Assembly (NCBI GenBank): GCA_015231955.1 | Contig: JADGAN010000013.1 | Location: 48,933-112,932, forward strand | Direction: 5' to 3' | From: Oligoflexia bacterium | GTDB taxonomy: Bacteria; Bdellovibrionota; Bacteriovoracia; Bacteriovoracales; Bacteriovoracaceae | DNA length: 64,000 nt | Shown here: positions 52,153 to 62,240 of the stretch, piece after piece | How the letters are laid out: every line of letters begins with the position of its first letter | Position numbering within the stretch: position 1 is the first letter of the stretch | Translations under genes and position numbers: made by a program | The notes under the pieces: model-generated | The model's database searches: none | The model's input: only the letters and a program-made list of their open reading frames with translations | What the model was told of the DNA's origin: nothing

Positions 52153-53331
52153 ATGGCACTTAAATACGTTGATGAAGTCTCTCTGCAAGGCAAACGTGTC
52201 GTTGCTCGTTTCGATTTCAATGTTCCAATTAAGAATGAAAAAATCACTGATACCACACGAATCGATTCTGCTCTTCCTACAATCAATCATCTCCTCAAAG
52301 AAGGCGTAAGTAAACTCATCCTAATGAGTCACCTTGGTCGCCCTGATGGCAAAAGAGTGGCAAAATATAGTCTTAAACTGGTTGGTGACTATCTTGCAGC
52401 AAAACTTAATACGGAAGTTATACTCACTGAATCGGCAACTGATGGTGGAATCAAGCAACTGCTGGCACTTCCCAAAGTTAAAGTAGTGCTGCTTGAAAAT
52501 CTTCGTTTTCATCCTGAAGAAGAGGAGAATGATCCTGAATTTTGCAAAATCTTAGCAAGCTATGGTGATGTTTATGTCAATGACGCCTTTGGCACCTCTC
52601 ACCGTAAGCACGCCTCTACCTATGGAATCGTTCAATACTTCAAAGATCGCGCGTATGGTGGCTTCCTACTCAAGCAAGAAGTGCAAGCATTGACTAAAAT
52701 CACAGAAACGCCTACTCGCCCCTTTGTTGCCATCGTTGGAGGCGCAAAAATTTCTGATAAAATTAAAACCATTGAGCGCCTGATTGTGGCAGTTGACCAT
52801 CTTCTCATTGGTGGAGCGATGGCCTATCCCTTCTTGAAAGCACAAGGAAAAAAAGTTGCGAAATCACTCTGTTCCGATAACGATTTCGAATTGGCAAAGA
52901 AAATTTTACAACAAAGTTCTGCCCCAAAAATGGTTCTTCCTATTGATCACATTGTAGCAGACTCTCCAGAGGGACAAGCGCAAAGCTGCACAAGCATCGA
53001 CATTCCAGAGGGAATGATGGGTTTTGATATCGGCCCAAAGAGTGTTGCCCTCTTTAAAGAAAAACTGGCAACCGCAAAGACTATCTTCTGGAATGGACCG
53101 ATGGGAATGTTTGAAACCGAGGCTTTCTCCAAAGGTACCATGGATATTGCTCGCGCTCTTGCCGATATTAAAGCATTCACACTCATTGGTGGTGGTGACT
53201 CTGTAAGCGCCATCAATAAATCGGGTGTGGCCTCAAAAATCAGTCACATTTCGACTGGAGGTGGAGCATCACTCGAGTTTATCGAGCAGGGCGAGTTACC
53301 TGGTATCCAAGCACTAAAGTTTGGCCTTTAA
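52153..53331 (+). CDS. pgk: Phosphoglycerate kinase
   Basis: Glycolytic kinase, 392 aa. Seen: KRVVARFDFNVPIKNEKITD, SHLGRPDGKR, LENLRFHPEEEENDPEF, NDAFGTSHRKHAST, GGAKISDKIKTIERL, FWNGPMGMFE and GGGDSVSAINK, which is the full substrate and nucleotide set. The ATG at 52153 follows AAAGGAG exactly; the longer frame upstream is not conserved. First of a glycolysis/secretion operon with tpiA and secG. Confidence 0.97.
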   Translation: MALKYVDEVSLQGKRVVARFDFNVPIKNEKITDTTRIDSALPTINHLLKEGVSKLILMSHLGRPDGKRVAKYSLKLVGDYLAAKLNTEVILTESATDGGIKQLLALPKVKVVLLENLRFHPEEEENDPEFCKILASYGDVYVNDAFGTSHRKHASTYGIVQYFKDRAYGGFLLKQEVQALTKITETPTRPFVAIVGGAKISDKIKTIERLIVAVDHLLIGGAMAYPFLKAQGKKVAKSLCSDNDFELAKKILQQSSAPKMVLPIDHIVADSPEGQAQSCTSIDIPEGMMGFDIGPKSVALFKEKLATAKTIFWNGPMGMFETEAFSKGTMDIARALADIKAFTLIGGGDSVSAINKSGVASKISHISTGGGASLEFIEQGELPGIQALKFGL

Positions 53332-53374
53332 GCCACAAAAATTTTCAAAAAATTTCTAAAGGAGAGTGATCACG

Positions 53375-54214
53375 ATGATAACAAGACCAAGTAAAACCTA
53401 CATTGTTGGTAACTGGAAAATGAACCAAAGCAAATTTGATATTGACGCTTTTTTCAAAGCGCTTTCTCAAGAGCTATTAGCGGCCTCTAAGGAAACACTC
53501 CCGCCAAATCTTTTTGAAACAACAGAGGCGTGGATTGCTCCCCAATTTGTTCATCTCCACCAACTCTATGTGGATATCTCGTTATGGTCGACATCCTCTC
53601 CTTTTGTCGGGCAAATGAAAATGAAGTATGGTGCTCAAAACTCTTCTCACAAAGAAAAGGGCGCCTTCACTGGTGATGTCTCCGCTCGCGCCCTTGCCGA
53701 GAGTGGATGCCACTTTGTGATTGTGGGCCACTCTGAGCGTCGCGCTTTCTTTAAAGAGTCACCAGAAATCTTACGTGAAAAAGTGGAAATGGCCTTTGCG
53801 CAAAATTTAAAAGTTATCTTCTGCATTGGCGAGACACTGGAGGAACGTGAACAAGGAAAAGCAGTTGAGGTGGTGCTAAACCAACTCACTCAAAGTATCA
53901 AAGGTCTTGATCAAAGCAAATGCCACGAGCAACTCATCTTTGCTTATGAACCTGTATGGGCCATTGGCACTGGTCGCACTGCAACTCCCGAACAAGCACA
54001 AGAGATGCATGCCCACATTCGTAAAATTCTCAGTGATGAGCTTGCCCTTGAGGGAGCTACAATGCCTATTCTCTATGGTGGTAGTGTAACTCCCGACAAT
54101 GTTCACGAATTGCTGCGACAACAAGATATCAACGGCGCCCTAGTCGGCGGCGCTAGCTTAAAAGGTGCTGATTACGCCAAATTATATCTTGCCGCAAAAG
54201 TCAAAATCGGTTAA
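53375..54214 (+). CDS. tpiA: Triosephosphate isomerase
   Basis: TIM-barrel enzyme, 279 aa, slightly longer than usual because of an insertion near the N-terminus (about 20-45). The catalytic set is complete: Lys in GNWKMNQ, His in VIVGHSERRAFF and Glu in FAYEPVWAIGTGR; phosphate loop LYGGSVTPDN. The ATG at 53375 is 10 nt after AAAGGAG; a GTG three codons upstream is in frame. Lies 43 nt after pgk. Confidence 0.97.
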   Translation: MITRPSKTYIVGNWKMNQSKFDIDAFFKALSQELLAASKETLPPNLFETTEAWIAPQFVHLHQLYVDISLWSTSSPFVGQMKMKYGAQNSSHKEKGAFTGDVSARALAESGCHFVIVGHSERRAFFKESPEILREKVEMAFAQNLKVIFCIGETLEEREQGKAVEVVLNQLTQSIKGLDQSKCHEQLIFAYEPVWAIGTGRTATPEQAQEMHAHIRKILSDELALEGATMPILYGGSVTPDNVHELLRQQDINGALVGGASLKGADYAKLYLAAKVKIG

Positions 54215-54279
54215 AAAGAAAATCGAAGCACTTTATCTTAATCTTCACATAAGTAAAAAATGACAGAGGAATAAGCATC

Positions 54280-54651
54280 ATGATTACTGTACTATCGATC
54301 ATCCATATTTTTGTTTGCATTCTCCTTATCTTAACTGTACTTATTCACTTTGGTAAAGGGGCCGAGGCCGGACTTGTCTTGGACACGAGCGCTTCCTCCA
54401 TTCTTCCACAAAAAGGCAATATCCTTAACAAGATTACCAATACACTTGCCGTACTCTTTCTTGTGATTTCACTATCGCTTGCGGTAATGAGAGGAAAAAC
54501 CACCTCTCACTCTGTGTTTGACACCAATCCTATTGCTAAAAAACCGACGACAACATCGACTACACTACCGATTACTCCTGCAGCACCTGCAACAGCTCCA
54601 ATCTCTTCTTCATCAGGAGCAGCGGCACCAGCTGCAACTGAGAAAAAATAA
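54280..54651 (+). CDS. secG: Preprotein translocase subunit SecG
   Basis: 123-aa inner-membrane protein. Two TMs (about 3-22 and 48-67) flank the typical loop GKGAEAGLVLDTSASSILPQ KGN (positions 27-49). The C-terminal 45 residues are a Thr/Ala/Pro/Ser-rich tail, longer than in E. coli SecG. It forms the SecYEG channel with SecY and SecE. Following tpiA is the common bacterial order. The ATG is preceded by GAGGAATAA. Convergent with the HD-GYP gene, 1 nt between stops. Confidence 0.92.
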   Translation: MITVLSIIHIFVCILLILTVLIHFGKGAEAGLVLDTSASSILPQKGNILNKITNTLAVLFLVISLSLAVMRGKTTSHSVFDTNPIAKKPTTTSTTLPITPAAPATAPISSSSGAAAPAATEKK

Positions 54652-54652
54652 T

Positions 54653-55852
54653 TTATTTTTTCTCTTTGTCCTTCTTTTGATTATCCTCTTGAACCACAAC
54701 TTTTCCAAAATTGGCAGAAGGCTTACTCACACTAACCTCTATCAAAGGAATCTTCTCGTGTGGCTGGCTAGGATCAAAATCAGCAGGCACCTCCACTCTA
54801 TTACGATTAGGAAGTGATAACTTTTTAAGAGAGGTCAAAAAAACTGCAAACAAATTGGGATCGATTTTTTTTCCCCGGGAGTGCCCCATCACATCAATGG
54901 CGGCCTCTAAAGAGAGCACCTCAGAGTAAGAGCGCTTGGTCGTGATAGCATCAAAAAAATCAGCGATAGCGGTAATGCGTGCGGACTCTGAAATCGTATC
55001 ACCCTTGAGCTTTTGGGGGTACCCTGACGAGTCAAAATTTTCATGATGTTCATAGATCATCTTAGAAACAGTATCAAAATCGACCTGTTTTCCTCTGTTT
55101 TCCATCCTTATACGCGCTTCATTTAACATCTCAAGCCCATAACGAGGGTGTTGCTTTACCTCTTCAAACTCTGCCACAGAAAGCTTTCCCGGATTGTTTA
55201 AAATACTTGTCGGTAATTTTAGCTTTCCCAGATCGTGCAACAACCCACCCATGCCAATAGTAATCAACTCATCATCGCTTACACTCTCCTTCAATATCTT
55301 TTGCTTATAGGTCTTATAAATAGTCACACAATACATGGAGACATTGATAGAGTGGTCATAAGTATAAAAGTCGTGAAAACTTAACTTGGCAATCATCTCA
55401 TGCAGGTCACTTACACGATAATCTTTAATCACCGTTACCATCGATTGCACCGCCTCTTTGCAATTATCGATGGTTTCTACTAAAAGCTCGGGACGAAATC
55501 CTTGCGTGTGATCAACCAGCCCAGCAAGATAATTAATTGCACTATCCTTAATCACTTTGGTTTTATTCTCATCGGAGACTTGGTCCGACTTAACCAAACT
55601 ATTGAGATAGATCGCACGCTGATCCTCAATCACATAGATCTGAAAATATTTTGATCGCATCTTTGTAATCGTGGCCCGATCCATAAGCTCATCTTTGGGA
55701 AAGACTCTTACAAAGCGTTCATGTTCAGGCCGCGAAGAGGAGTTGACATAGAGATCGTAAGGCAACTTCTCCCCAACAACTACAAAATCAAAAGGAACCG
55801 AGAAAAAACCTTTCTCACTTTTTTTTGATGGATCTTGAGCTTGGTCAGTCAA
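54653..55852 (-). CDS. HD-GYP domain protein
   Basis: 399 aa. An N-terminal domain (about 15-125) of unknown type is followed by an HD-GYP domain (about 150-350): HDFYTYDHSINVSMY, LLHDLGKLKLPTSILN, HPRYGLEML, and YEHHENFDSSGYPQKLKG for the HHExxxGxGYP loop, with SS in place of the usual G. Probable cyclic-di-GMP phosphodiesterase or a degenerate sensor. The start is TTG, chosen because a strong GAGGGAGGG lies 7 nt upstream and no ATG is near. The C-terminus is Lys-rich. Confidence 0.85.
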   Translation of the reverse strand: MTDQAQDPSKKSEKGFFSVPFDFVVVGEKLPYDLYVNSSSRPEHERFVRVFPKDELMDRATITKMRSKYFQIYVIEDQRAIYLNSLVKSDQVSDENKTKVIKDSAINYLAGLVDHTQGFRPELLVETIDNCKEAVQSMVTVIKDYRVSDLHEMIAKLSFHDFYTYDHSINVSMYCVTIYKTYKQKILKESVSDDELITIGMGGLLHDLGKLKLPTSILNNPGKLSVAEFEEVKQHPRYGLEMLNEARIRMENRGKQVDFDTVSKMIYEHHENFDSSGYPQKLKGDTISESARITAIADFFDAITTKRSYSEVLSLEAAIDVMGHSRGKKIDPNLFAVFLTSLKKLSLPNRNRVEVPADFDPSQPHEKIPLIEVSVSKPSANFGKVVVQEDNQKKDKEKK

Positions 55853-55896
55853 AATAGTTCCCTCCCTCTATCCATCTTAATCGCTATAGGAAAAAA

Positions 55897-56460
55897 TTAG
55901 AAGGGCAATTCATCAGGTGAGAATTGGTCGTTAGCAGGGATATTATACCCTTTATCTCGATTATTATTATTGCTATTGCTGTTGCTATTACTACTACTTC
56001 CACTCGATCGAGCGCCATCTTCAAAGGGAGGATAGAAATCAGAGTCGTTAAAACCACCATCCATCATCATATCAGCACTGCCACCAGCACTGGCCCCTGC
56101 AGCAACATTAGCGCCAGCAGTTGCACCAGCGCTAGCACCAATAAACTGCACAGTGTTCGCAAGCACTTCAGTTGTATACCTCTTCACCCCATCTTTATCA
56201 TTCCATGCACGCGTGCGAAGTGTACCTTCAATAAAAACTTGCCTACCCTTAGTCAGGTATTGATTGCAATGCTCTGCTAACTTCGACCACACCACAATTC
56301 GATGCCACTCTGTTTTCTCCATTTTTTGTCCATTATTTTTGTCCTTCCACGTCTCTGAAGTAGCAAGCGTAAAATTGCACACTGGTGCTCCGCTTGCTGT
56401 ATATTTAAGTTCAGGATTTTGACCGAGACGACCGAGGAGCATGACTTTGTTAAGACTCAT
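55897..56460 (-). CDS. ssb: Single-stranded DNA-binding protein
   Basis: 187 aa. The N-terminal OB fold ([55 protein letters not shown]) is followed by an Ala/Gly and then Asn/Ser-rich linker and the acidic partner-binding tip ending DELPF. The ATG with AAAAGG upstream at 56460 is chosen; the frame extends 27 codons further but without conservation. The linker DNA is repeat-rich (AAT/AGC triplets). Role: replication, repair, recombination. Confidence 0.96.
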   Translation of the reverse strand: MSLNKVMLLGRLGQNPELKYTASGAPVCNFTLATSETWKDKNNGQKMEKTEWHRIVVWSKLAEHCNQYLTKGRQVFIEGTLRTRAWNDKDGVKRYTTEVLANTVQFIGASAGATAGANVAAGASAGGSADMMMDGGFNDSDFYPPFEDGARSSGSSSNSNSNSNNNNRDKGYNIPANDQFSPDELPF

Positions 56461-56605
56461 AGTTTTCAACCTTTTTTCTTTCTTACTTATGTTACACAAA
56501 AAAATAAAACCTAACTCATAAAACACAAAATATCTATGCAAGGAGAGTTGAATTTTTAATGGTGCTAATTATCAACAAAGACGGCCAGCAAGTAGCGTAA
56601 AAAGA

Positions 56606-57076
56606 TCAATTTTTGAGTGTCACATTTACATTCTCTTCAGAATTTGCAGTAGTTGCGACCGATGTGGCCGTTGTTGACGCCGCTGCAACCCGCTTTTTAT
56701 TTCCCCCCTCTTTCCCTGATGCCATCACTCCCCCTTCCTTTTTATTTTTCCAGAACTCCTCTACTAAGCGCTTTGCCACGCGAACATCTCGTTTATACCA
56801 AGTAGCATCAAAACCACAGTAAGGGCAAGGAATCTCTTTTCGAAAAAAGAGCTTAAGTATCGTCTCCGCTACACCCCAAACAATAAAAAAAATAAAGAGT
56901 GCTCGCAGTCCCATGAAGGGATAACAAAGTAAAATCAAAACAAGCGATAGCGTGAACAATTGTGCATAATTTTTCCGTGAAAGCTTTGAACGATAAGCAA
57001 GAAAGCGTTTGCTTCTACATAAGGGACAATAAAACTCCAGTGTAGGCCTTTTCCCTCGGTAAACTCGTCTCTCCAT
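56606..57076 (-). CDS. Zinc-ribbon membrane protein, unknown function
   Basis: 156 aa. An N-terminal CPLC (LEFYCPLCRSKRFLAYRSK) and a later CPYC (KEIPCPYCGFDATWYKRD) probably form one zinc ribbon. Between them lie two TMs (about 40-58 and 59-77). The C-terminal tail is Lys/Gly then Ala/Thr-rich. No family recognised. The gene is alone between ssb and the TadG-like gene. Confidence 0.7.
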   Translation of the reverse strand: MERRVYRGKRPTLEFYCPLCRSKRFLAYRSKLSRKNYAQLFTLSLVLILLCYPFMGLRALFIFFIVWGVAETILKLFFRKEIPCPYCGFDATWYKRDVRVAKRLVEEFWKNKKEGGVMASGKEGGNKKRVAAASTTATSVATTANSEENVNVTLKN

Positions 57077-57224
57077 TGGCCATTTCCTCCTCTTAACGTA
57101 TGCATACTGCTTTTCTTTAATGATACAATCAACTTTTCACGGTCTCATTGCCCACAATGCAGTTGCAAATAATTCCGCATTGACTTCTTTACTTACATCA
57201 TCTTGGAGATGAAAATATCTCTAT

Positions 57225-59993
57225 ATGAGAAAGAAAAGCTTCCGTGCCACTATTTTCAATGAGCAAGGCCAGCTCTCTGTCTTTTACGGCATGTGCCTGC
57301 TTCTGATCGTTACCAGCATTGCCTTCACCGTGAATGTTGGACTCTTTGTGAAAGCAAAAATTAATTTACAAAATGCGGTCGATGCGGCTGCTTGGTCGGG
57401 GGCCAGTGTGCAGGCAAGGCAACTCACCACCATTGCCTACCTCAATTGGGAACTACGCAATACCTATAAAGAGTGGATGTTTAAATACTACGTCTTGGGA
57501 AACCAAGGGAATCCAAAAACCCACAATCCCACCACGCCCAACATGGACTTTACCATGAAGGCGTCACCTCTCGATCCTACACAAATTGATCGCTATAATG
57601 TTCCCTCTGTCTGTATTGAGATTCAAGGAACCTCCACCCCTATGTGTCCTGTCTTCAATGTACCAGGATTGCCTCGTTTTCATAAACTAGGCCTCACTTC
57701 ACTCGATGATACCGTTGCACAACTCTCCAATACACTGATCTCCACGAAAGGGGCCGACTGCTCGAGGCGCTCCGATCTCAATTATCTGACTCTTCTTCGT
57801 TGGGTCTATGGTGTACCGGAAACTCCTGGCGCCCCTCCCTCGAACCTCATCTTTGCACGCGCTCCCTTGATTGCTGCAAATCGCACCGGCGCCTGGATTA
57901 AGGCGGTGGAGCTTGCACTTCGTATTCGCAACCTAGAAAAAATCATGAATCTCACCCCTGGCGACGCTCGCACTCCCGTGGCCCTTTGCCAATCGGGAAG
58001 CAGCTGCATTCCCATCAACACTCTCTACCAAAATGGCGCCGCCCATCCCCTCTATGAACGTACAGTAAAGGCGTTTTGGTCCGCCTTTCGAAACTTAGAA
58101 AATAACGATCCCAATGCCGATCTTAAGCGCACCTTTAAGATGACAGAGATCATTCCGCAATCAGCAATTAGTGGAGGATCCACTTCCACCGTCAGCACCA
58201 TTCCTGTGAACAATGCTGCCTTGGTTGGTTATAAGCCCTATGTTGACTTGCATCTCCATACTGTCAATATGGTTGCCTTGTTCACAATCTTTACTTCAGC
58301 CCTTGGGCAGGTCAATATCAACAGTACGGCCATGTCAACAGACGCCAGTTGCGGTGCTACTAAAACTGCGCTGCCCATCCCCGTCTATCCCTTTGGCTTT
58401 GTCAAAAACCCCGAGGTGCTTACCTACTATGCTGTTAAGGGTGAGGCCGATTATATTGGGCTTTTCAATCCCTTTTCTGGCGATGGCAGTGTTCACCTTT
58501 TCGCCTTTGCTGCTGCTAAACCTTTTGGTGGAAGAATTGGCCCTATGATCTACATGTCAAACAGTGCAAATAATAGCACCAAACAGCAGGTGTTTGTTCG
58601 CGCACAACCTCCACAAAGAACCTATCCCTATTTAAGTTATATAAGTCCCTTTCCAAATAACAGGGCCACTGCCAACCCGAGTGATCCCTCTGCTCGCTCA
58701 GGGTTATACTATGTTCGCGGTGATCCCATTCCCAATCCAGCAACCAGCAGTTTTTGGATTTCCAATGGAAGTTTAGGCAGTGCTATTGGGGGAGTTCCCT
58801 CTGGTGGTAACGTTGTCTACGGCATTCCCAACATGATCTACTCTAATGTGGCCTTGACTGCACAAAGCGGTGGATCGCAGTCGATCCAAGAGATCAATCC
58901 CAACCTTGCACCTGTAGGTGGAAAGGCCCCTATAGAGAATGCAGGACTTTTCAATGCTCAACAATTTAAGTCTTTTCGCTCCAATTTTAACCTCGCCTCC
59001 ATCGACCAATCGATCATTAAAGCCAGGGCCCCGACCAGCTATGAGGCGGCCAACTACCTGATTCCAACCGCTCATCGCCAAGAGGGAGGTGGAGGCGGGG
59101 GACTGGGTCCTCCCGACACGCCGGAAATGGCAGTTGGCCAACCAGGCCTCATTCCAGGAACTTCTGCACTCTCGGTCACCTTTCCTCTCTTTGCTCCACT
59201 TTGGGGTGATGGTGGCCGTGGCACTTATTACCATCAATCGGAGATTGAAACGGTGTTGGCCGATTATATCAGGCAAACTACCTCTTCCATTCAAATCTAC
59301 ATTAGCGCTTTAAAAGATGTCGCCACCGCCATTCGTTCTAGCATGATCTACACTCCCAATGGAACCTACAACCCCACACCGGAACAGGCCGGGATCGATA
59401 CCAACTTATATGAAAACGCTGCTAATGAGATTTACAATCCCAAAGATCCTTGCAGCAGCATGGCCGGAAAGTTTGAATACTTTTTCCTTGGCAGCACCAA
59501 TAGTGCAGGAGTGAAGTGCCCAGGTATCGATCCACTCACCTTGCTCATTCAAAATTTTTGGAATCAAGAGCAGATGAGAAACAATAGTTTTAAAGATTAC
59601 TACTTCGTCACCTACACCTCTCCACTCAATACCAATAGCGACTATTCTCCGGCCGATATGTCTCGCCCTTCGGATAAACTCATGACTGCTTATCTTCCTG
59701 GGCCAGCTTACGGCGCCGATACTATCTCTGGTCTCTTTCCTCACCCTTATATTCAAGAAGCCAGGATTAACGCAAGAAGAAATTACTACTCCACTAAGTT
59801 TATCGCCATTAAATCACTCACTGACAGTGGTGCACATGGAATCCTCCCTTACGTTTCCACTGGTGGATCAAGTTTTGCAATTTATTCAGAAAAGGATCAC
59901 AGTACACTTGCAGAGTTGCAATACACCTTTGCAAATCCTATTCCCCCCTCAATTTTTTCAGGCGTAAAACCACTTCGCCCAGTTCTTGAATAA
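57225..59993 (+). CDS. TadG-like Flp pilus-associated exported protein
   Basis: 922 aa. The N-terminus FNEQGQLSVFYGMCLLLIVT with one TM (about 20-42) and NLQNAVDAAAWSGASVQARQ is the Tad/TadG-N (pilus assembly) signature. The remaining ~870 residues are periplasmic or extracellular, rich in Pro/Asn/Thr/Ser with several Cys (TSTPMCPVF, CRSGSSCI-like pairs, CSSMAGKF), and lack a recognised domain. No tadE/F or other tad genes are beside it. Start ATG with a weak GGAG 14 nt upstream. Probably an adhesin or minor pilus component. Confidence 0.75.
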   Translation: MRKKSFRATIFNEQGQLSVFYGMCLLLIVTSIAFTVNVGLFVKAKINLQNAVDAAAWSGASVQARQLTTIAYLNWELRNTYKEWMFKYYVLGNQGNPKTHNPTTPNMDFTMKASPLDPTQIDRYNVPSVCIEIQGTSTPMCPVFNVPGLPRFHKLGLTSLDDTVAQLSNTLISTKGADCSRRSDLNYLTLLRWVYGVPETPGAPPSNLIFARAPLIAANRTGAWIKAVELALRIRNLEKIMNLTPGDARTPVALCQSGSSCIPINTLYQNGAAHPLYERTVKAFWSAFRNLENNDPNADLKRTFKMTEIIPQSAISGGSTSTVSTIPVNNAALVGYKPYVDLHLHTVNMVALFTIFTSALGQVNINSTAMSTDASCGATKTALPIPVYPFGFVKNPEVLTYYAVKGEADYIGLFNPFSGDGSVHLFAFAAAKPFGGRIGPMIYMSNSANNSTKQQVFVRAQPPQRTYPYLSYISPFPNNRATANPSDPSARSGLYYVRGDPIPNPATSSFWISNGSLGSAIGGVPSGGNVVYGIPNMIYSNVALTAQSGGSQSIQEINPNLAPVGGKAPIENAGLFNAQQFKSFRSNFNLASIDQSIIKARAPTSYEAANYLIPTAHRQEGGGGGGLGPPDTPEMAVGQPGLIPGTSALSVTFPLFAPLWGDGGRGTYYHQSEIETVLADYIRQTTSSIQIYISALKDVATAIRSSMIYTPNGTYNPTPEQAGIDTNLYENAANEIYNPKDPCSSMAGKFEYFFLGSTNSAGVKCPGIDPLTLLIQNFWNQEQMRNNSFKDYYFVTYTSPLNTNSDYSPADMSRPSDKLMTAYLPGPAYGADTISGLFPHPYIQEARINARRNYYSTKFIAIKSLTDSGAHGILPYVSTGGSSFAIYSEKDHSTLAELQYTFANPIPPSIFSGVKPLRPVLE

Positions 59994-60068
59994 TTCATCT
60001 TCTCCCTCTCATTTGTTTATTTACATTTGCAAGCGTTGTGGTTATTTCTAATAATTATACTTGATTTT

Positions 60069-60074
60069 TATAAT
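60069..60074 (+). promoter_or_regulatory. -10 element of the histone-like operon
   Basis: A perfect TATAAT 40 nt before the GTG start of the histone-like gene. The -35 at 17 nt (TTCTAA, 60046-60051) is poor, so the promoter call is tentative. Confidence 0.35.
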
Positions 60075-60113
60075 GAAAATTCATTCATAAAATTTCAACC
60101 AAGGACTTAGATT

Positions 60114-60890
60114 GTGGCAGCAACGAAAAAAGCAAAGACAAAAGCAAATGTAAAAACCAAGACAAGCAAGACAAGCAAGGCAAGCAAGACAACAAAGACA
60201 ACCACGAAGACGCAAGCAAAGGCAAAAGCAAAAGCCAGGCCCTTGGCGAAAGCAGTTGTCAAAGCAAAGACAGCAGTCATCAAAACCATAAAGATCAAAG
60301 CAGTAACCAAAAAAGCAGTAACACCCAAAGCAAAAGCTAAGGCCGCTATTAGAAAAAGTATCAAAAAAATTGAAAAAAAAGTGCTTCTGCCTAGCAAGAC
60401 CCCAGTTGGGCCTAAGAAAAAATCTGCCACTAAAAAAAGTGCTGCTACCAAAGAAAAACAATTAAAGACAACGAAAGCAACCACTACTGTAAAGAGTGAT
60501 CAAAGTTCTTATGGCAATTCCACTTACAAACTGCAAGACAACAACAAAGATGAATTACTAAAATCAAAAAACAACCTGCTGGCGGATGATTCCACCGATT
60601 TCGATAACAACAGTGACGAAGATTACTCTATCGATGAAGATGAGGAAGAGATCTTGGATAACGATGGACAGGTCGTCAACAAAAATAAGTCGTATAATAG
60701 CGACTACGAAGATCTTGAGGAAGAGGGAGAAGATGGGTATGGCTATGGTTGGGGCCATGACGATGGTTTTGACAATGCAGAAGAAGAAGACAGCTCCTCC
60801 CTGAATGATGATGATGAAGACGAAGCATACGCTAAAACTACCGGCAAGCTTAGTGATAGTGAAGAGGGCTACGATGAAGAAGACGCTTAA
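60114..60890 (+). CDS. Bipolar histone-H1-like Lys/Ala/Thr-rich protein with acidic tail
   Basis: 258 aa of two opposite halves. Residues 1-125 are Lys/Ala/Thr repeats (KAKTKANVKTKTSKTSK and similar, histone H1-like). Residues 150-258 are rich in Asp/Glu/Ser/Asn (DEDEEEILDNDG, DDDEDEAYAKT). The middle is neutral. The N-half would bind nucleic acid; the acidic tail may mask or autoregulate it, as in HMG or RNA polymerase delta proteins (inference). The GTG start is supported by AAGGA 8 nt upstream and the absence of an ATG. The stop touches the next gene's ATG (TAAATG), so it is coupled to the HD enzyme. Confidence 0.8.
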   Translation: MAATKKAKTKANVKTKTSKTSKASKTTKTTTKTQAKAKAKARPLAKAVVKAKTAVIKTIKIKAVTKKAVTPKAKAKAAIRKSIKKIEKKVLLPSKTPVGPKKKSATKKSAATKEKQLKTTKATTTVKSDQSSYGNSTYKLQDNNKDELLKSKNNLLADDSTDFDNNSDEDYSIDEDEEEILDNDGQVVNKNKSYNSDYEDLEEEGEDGYGYGWGHDDGFDNAEEEDSSSLNDDDEDEAYAKTTGKLSDSEEGYDEEDA

Positions 60891-62240
60891 ATGGAGGTTC
60901 GAGATCCTGTCCATGGGCCAATTCAGATCCTAAACGAAGAGATCCCTATTATTGAGCACCCTTTCTTTCAGCGTCTAAGAAAGGTCAAGCAGCTAGGACT
61001 CTCTGAGTACATCTTCCCTGGCGCAACCCATACACGCTACCTCCACTCATTAGGAGTAATGAGAGTAGGAATGCGTGTCTTTGACCGCCTCTTTGCAACA
61101 AACACTGCTAAAGCGGCCACGGCCACCAAAGGCTTCCAGCGCATCAGAGAGACTTTCAAGCTTGCGGCACTGTTGCATGATCTTGGTCACGCTCCTCTTA
61201 GCCACTCCACTGAAATTGCCATGCCGATGCTCTCCAAGTTAGGAATCCACTTGCTCAAAGACCGGCAAGCAACTCATGAAGATTATACGATCAAAGCAAT
61301 TACCGATAGCTCCTTCAGTGATTCTCTCGAGAAGGTGCAAAAAAAGTTTGGAGTCCATCGCAGTGCTATTGCAGCACTAATTTCTGGAACAAACAGCGAC
61401 CCTAGCTACTTTTCGTTTGGAAAAGGAAACATCGATTATTTCCCTCTGCTTCACCAGCTTATCTCTAGTGAGATGGATTGTGATCGCATGGATTATTTAC
61501 TTAGAGATAGCTATTTTTGTGGTGTTAGCTATGGCAACTTTGAAATCGATTGGATCATCGATAACCTTGATCCTTGCATTATTGACGGCCGCGCCTACTT
61601 AGGCATTGGAGAGCGCGCAGTATCCTCCTTTGACGACTTCTTACTCGCACGATACCACATGTTCTTGATGGTCTATTTCCATTACCGTTCCGTCTGCCTT
61701 GAGCAGTTACTCTTCAAGTACCTCGACAGCTGTAACCAAGAGTATGCTATCCCGGCCAATATTGAAGAGTATCAAAAACACGATGACTACTTTCTCATCG
61801 ATATCTTGAAAAAAAGTAAAAACATCTATGCCGATAAGATTTTAAAAAACAACATCCCCCCTAAAATTTTTGAAAGTTTTGGCCATGACGAGCTAGGGAT
61901 TTTGAAAAAATTAGAACACTACCTGAAACAGCAAGAGATCGATTATATACGCTCTTCATCCCAAGGCCGGCTCTCTAAATACTACCGTTCCCAAGAGAGC
62001 AGAGCTACAGAGGTACTTAAGTTAAAGGTGATCAAATTCCTACCTAAGAGCAAAATCTATATTGATATCGATCGCGCTACCGATCTCTTCTCCAAGTTTA
62101 GCGAAACTCACCGCATCGAACGCATTCATTGTGATTTAAGAAAAGTCTCCCCATTTGATAAAAAACAAATTATGAATATGATCGATGAAAAAAAGGCCCT
62201 TTATTCCAAATACACTACACCATCACAAAGGCGCAGATGA
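60891..62240 (+). CDS. HD-domain phosphohydrolase (dNTPase/SAMHD1-like)
   Basis: 449-aa cytoplasmic HD enzyme of the COG1078 group. Seen: VRDPVHGPIQILNEEIPIIE, FQRLRKVKQLGLSEYIFPGA, then THTRYLHSLGVM (first His), AALLHDLGHAPLSHSTE (HD) and EMDCDRMDYLLRDSYF (last Asp). Members hydrolyse dNTPs or GTP. Begins directly at the end of the histone-like gene and overlaps the next gene by 4 nt (ATGA), so these genes form one operon. Confidence 0.88.
   Translation: MEVRDPVHGPIQILNEEIPIIEHPFFQRLRKVKQLGLSEYIFPGATHTRYLHSLGVMRVGMRVFDRLFATNTAKAATATKGFQRIRETFKLAALLHDLGHAPLSHSTEIAMPMLSKLGIHLLKDRQATHEDYTIKAITDSSFSDSLEKVQKKFGVHRSAIAALISGTNSDPSYFSFGKGNIDYFPLLHQLISSEMDCDRMDYLLRDSYFCGVSYGNFEIDWIIDNLDPCIIDGRAYLGIGERAVSSFDDFLLARYHMFLMVYFHYRSVCLEQLLFKYLDSCNQEYAIPANIEEYQKHDDYFLIDILKKSKNIYADKILKNNIPPKIFESFGHDELGILKKLEHYLKQQEIDYIRSSSQGRLSKYYRSQESRATEVLKLKVIKFLPKSKIYIDIDRATDLFSKFSETHRIERIHCDLRKVSPFDKKQIMNMIDEKKALYSKYTTPSQRRR

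Noticed and set aside
60081..60484. Hydrophobic or Phe/Cys-rich minus-strand frames opposite the histone-like gene
   Set aside because: They are the reverse complement of Lys/Ala-rich repeats (AAG/GCA codons) and have no ribosome site or independent features.
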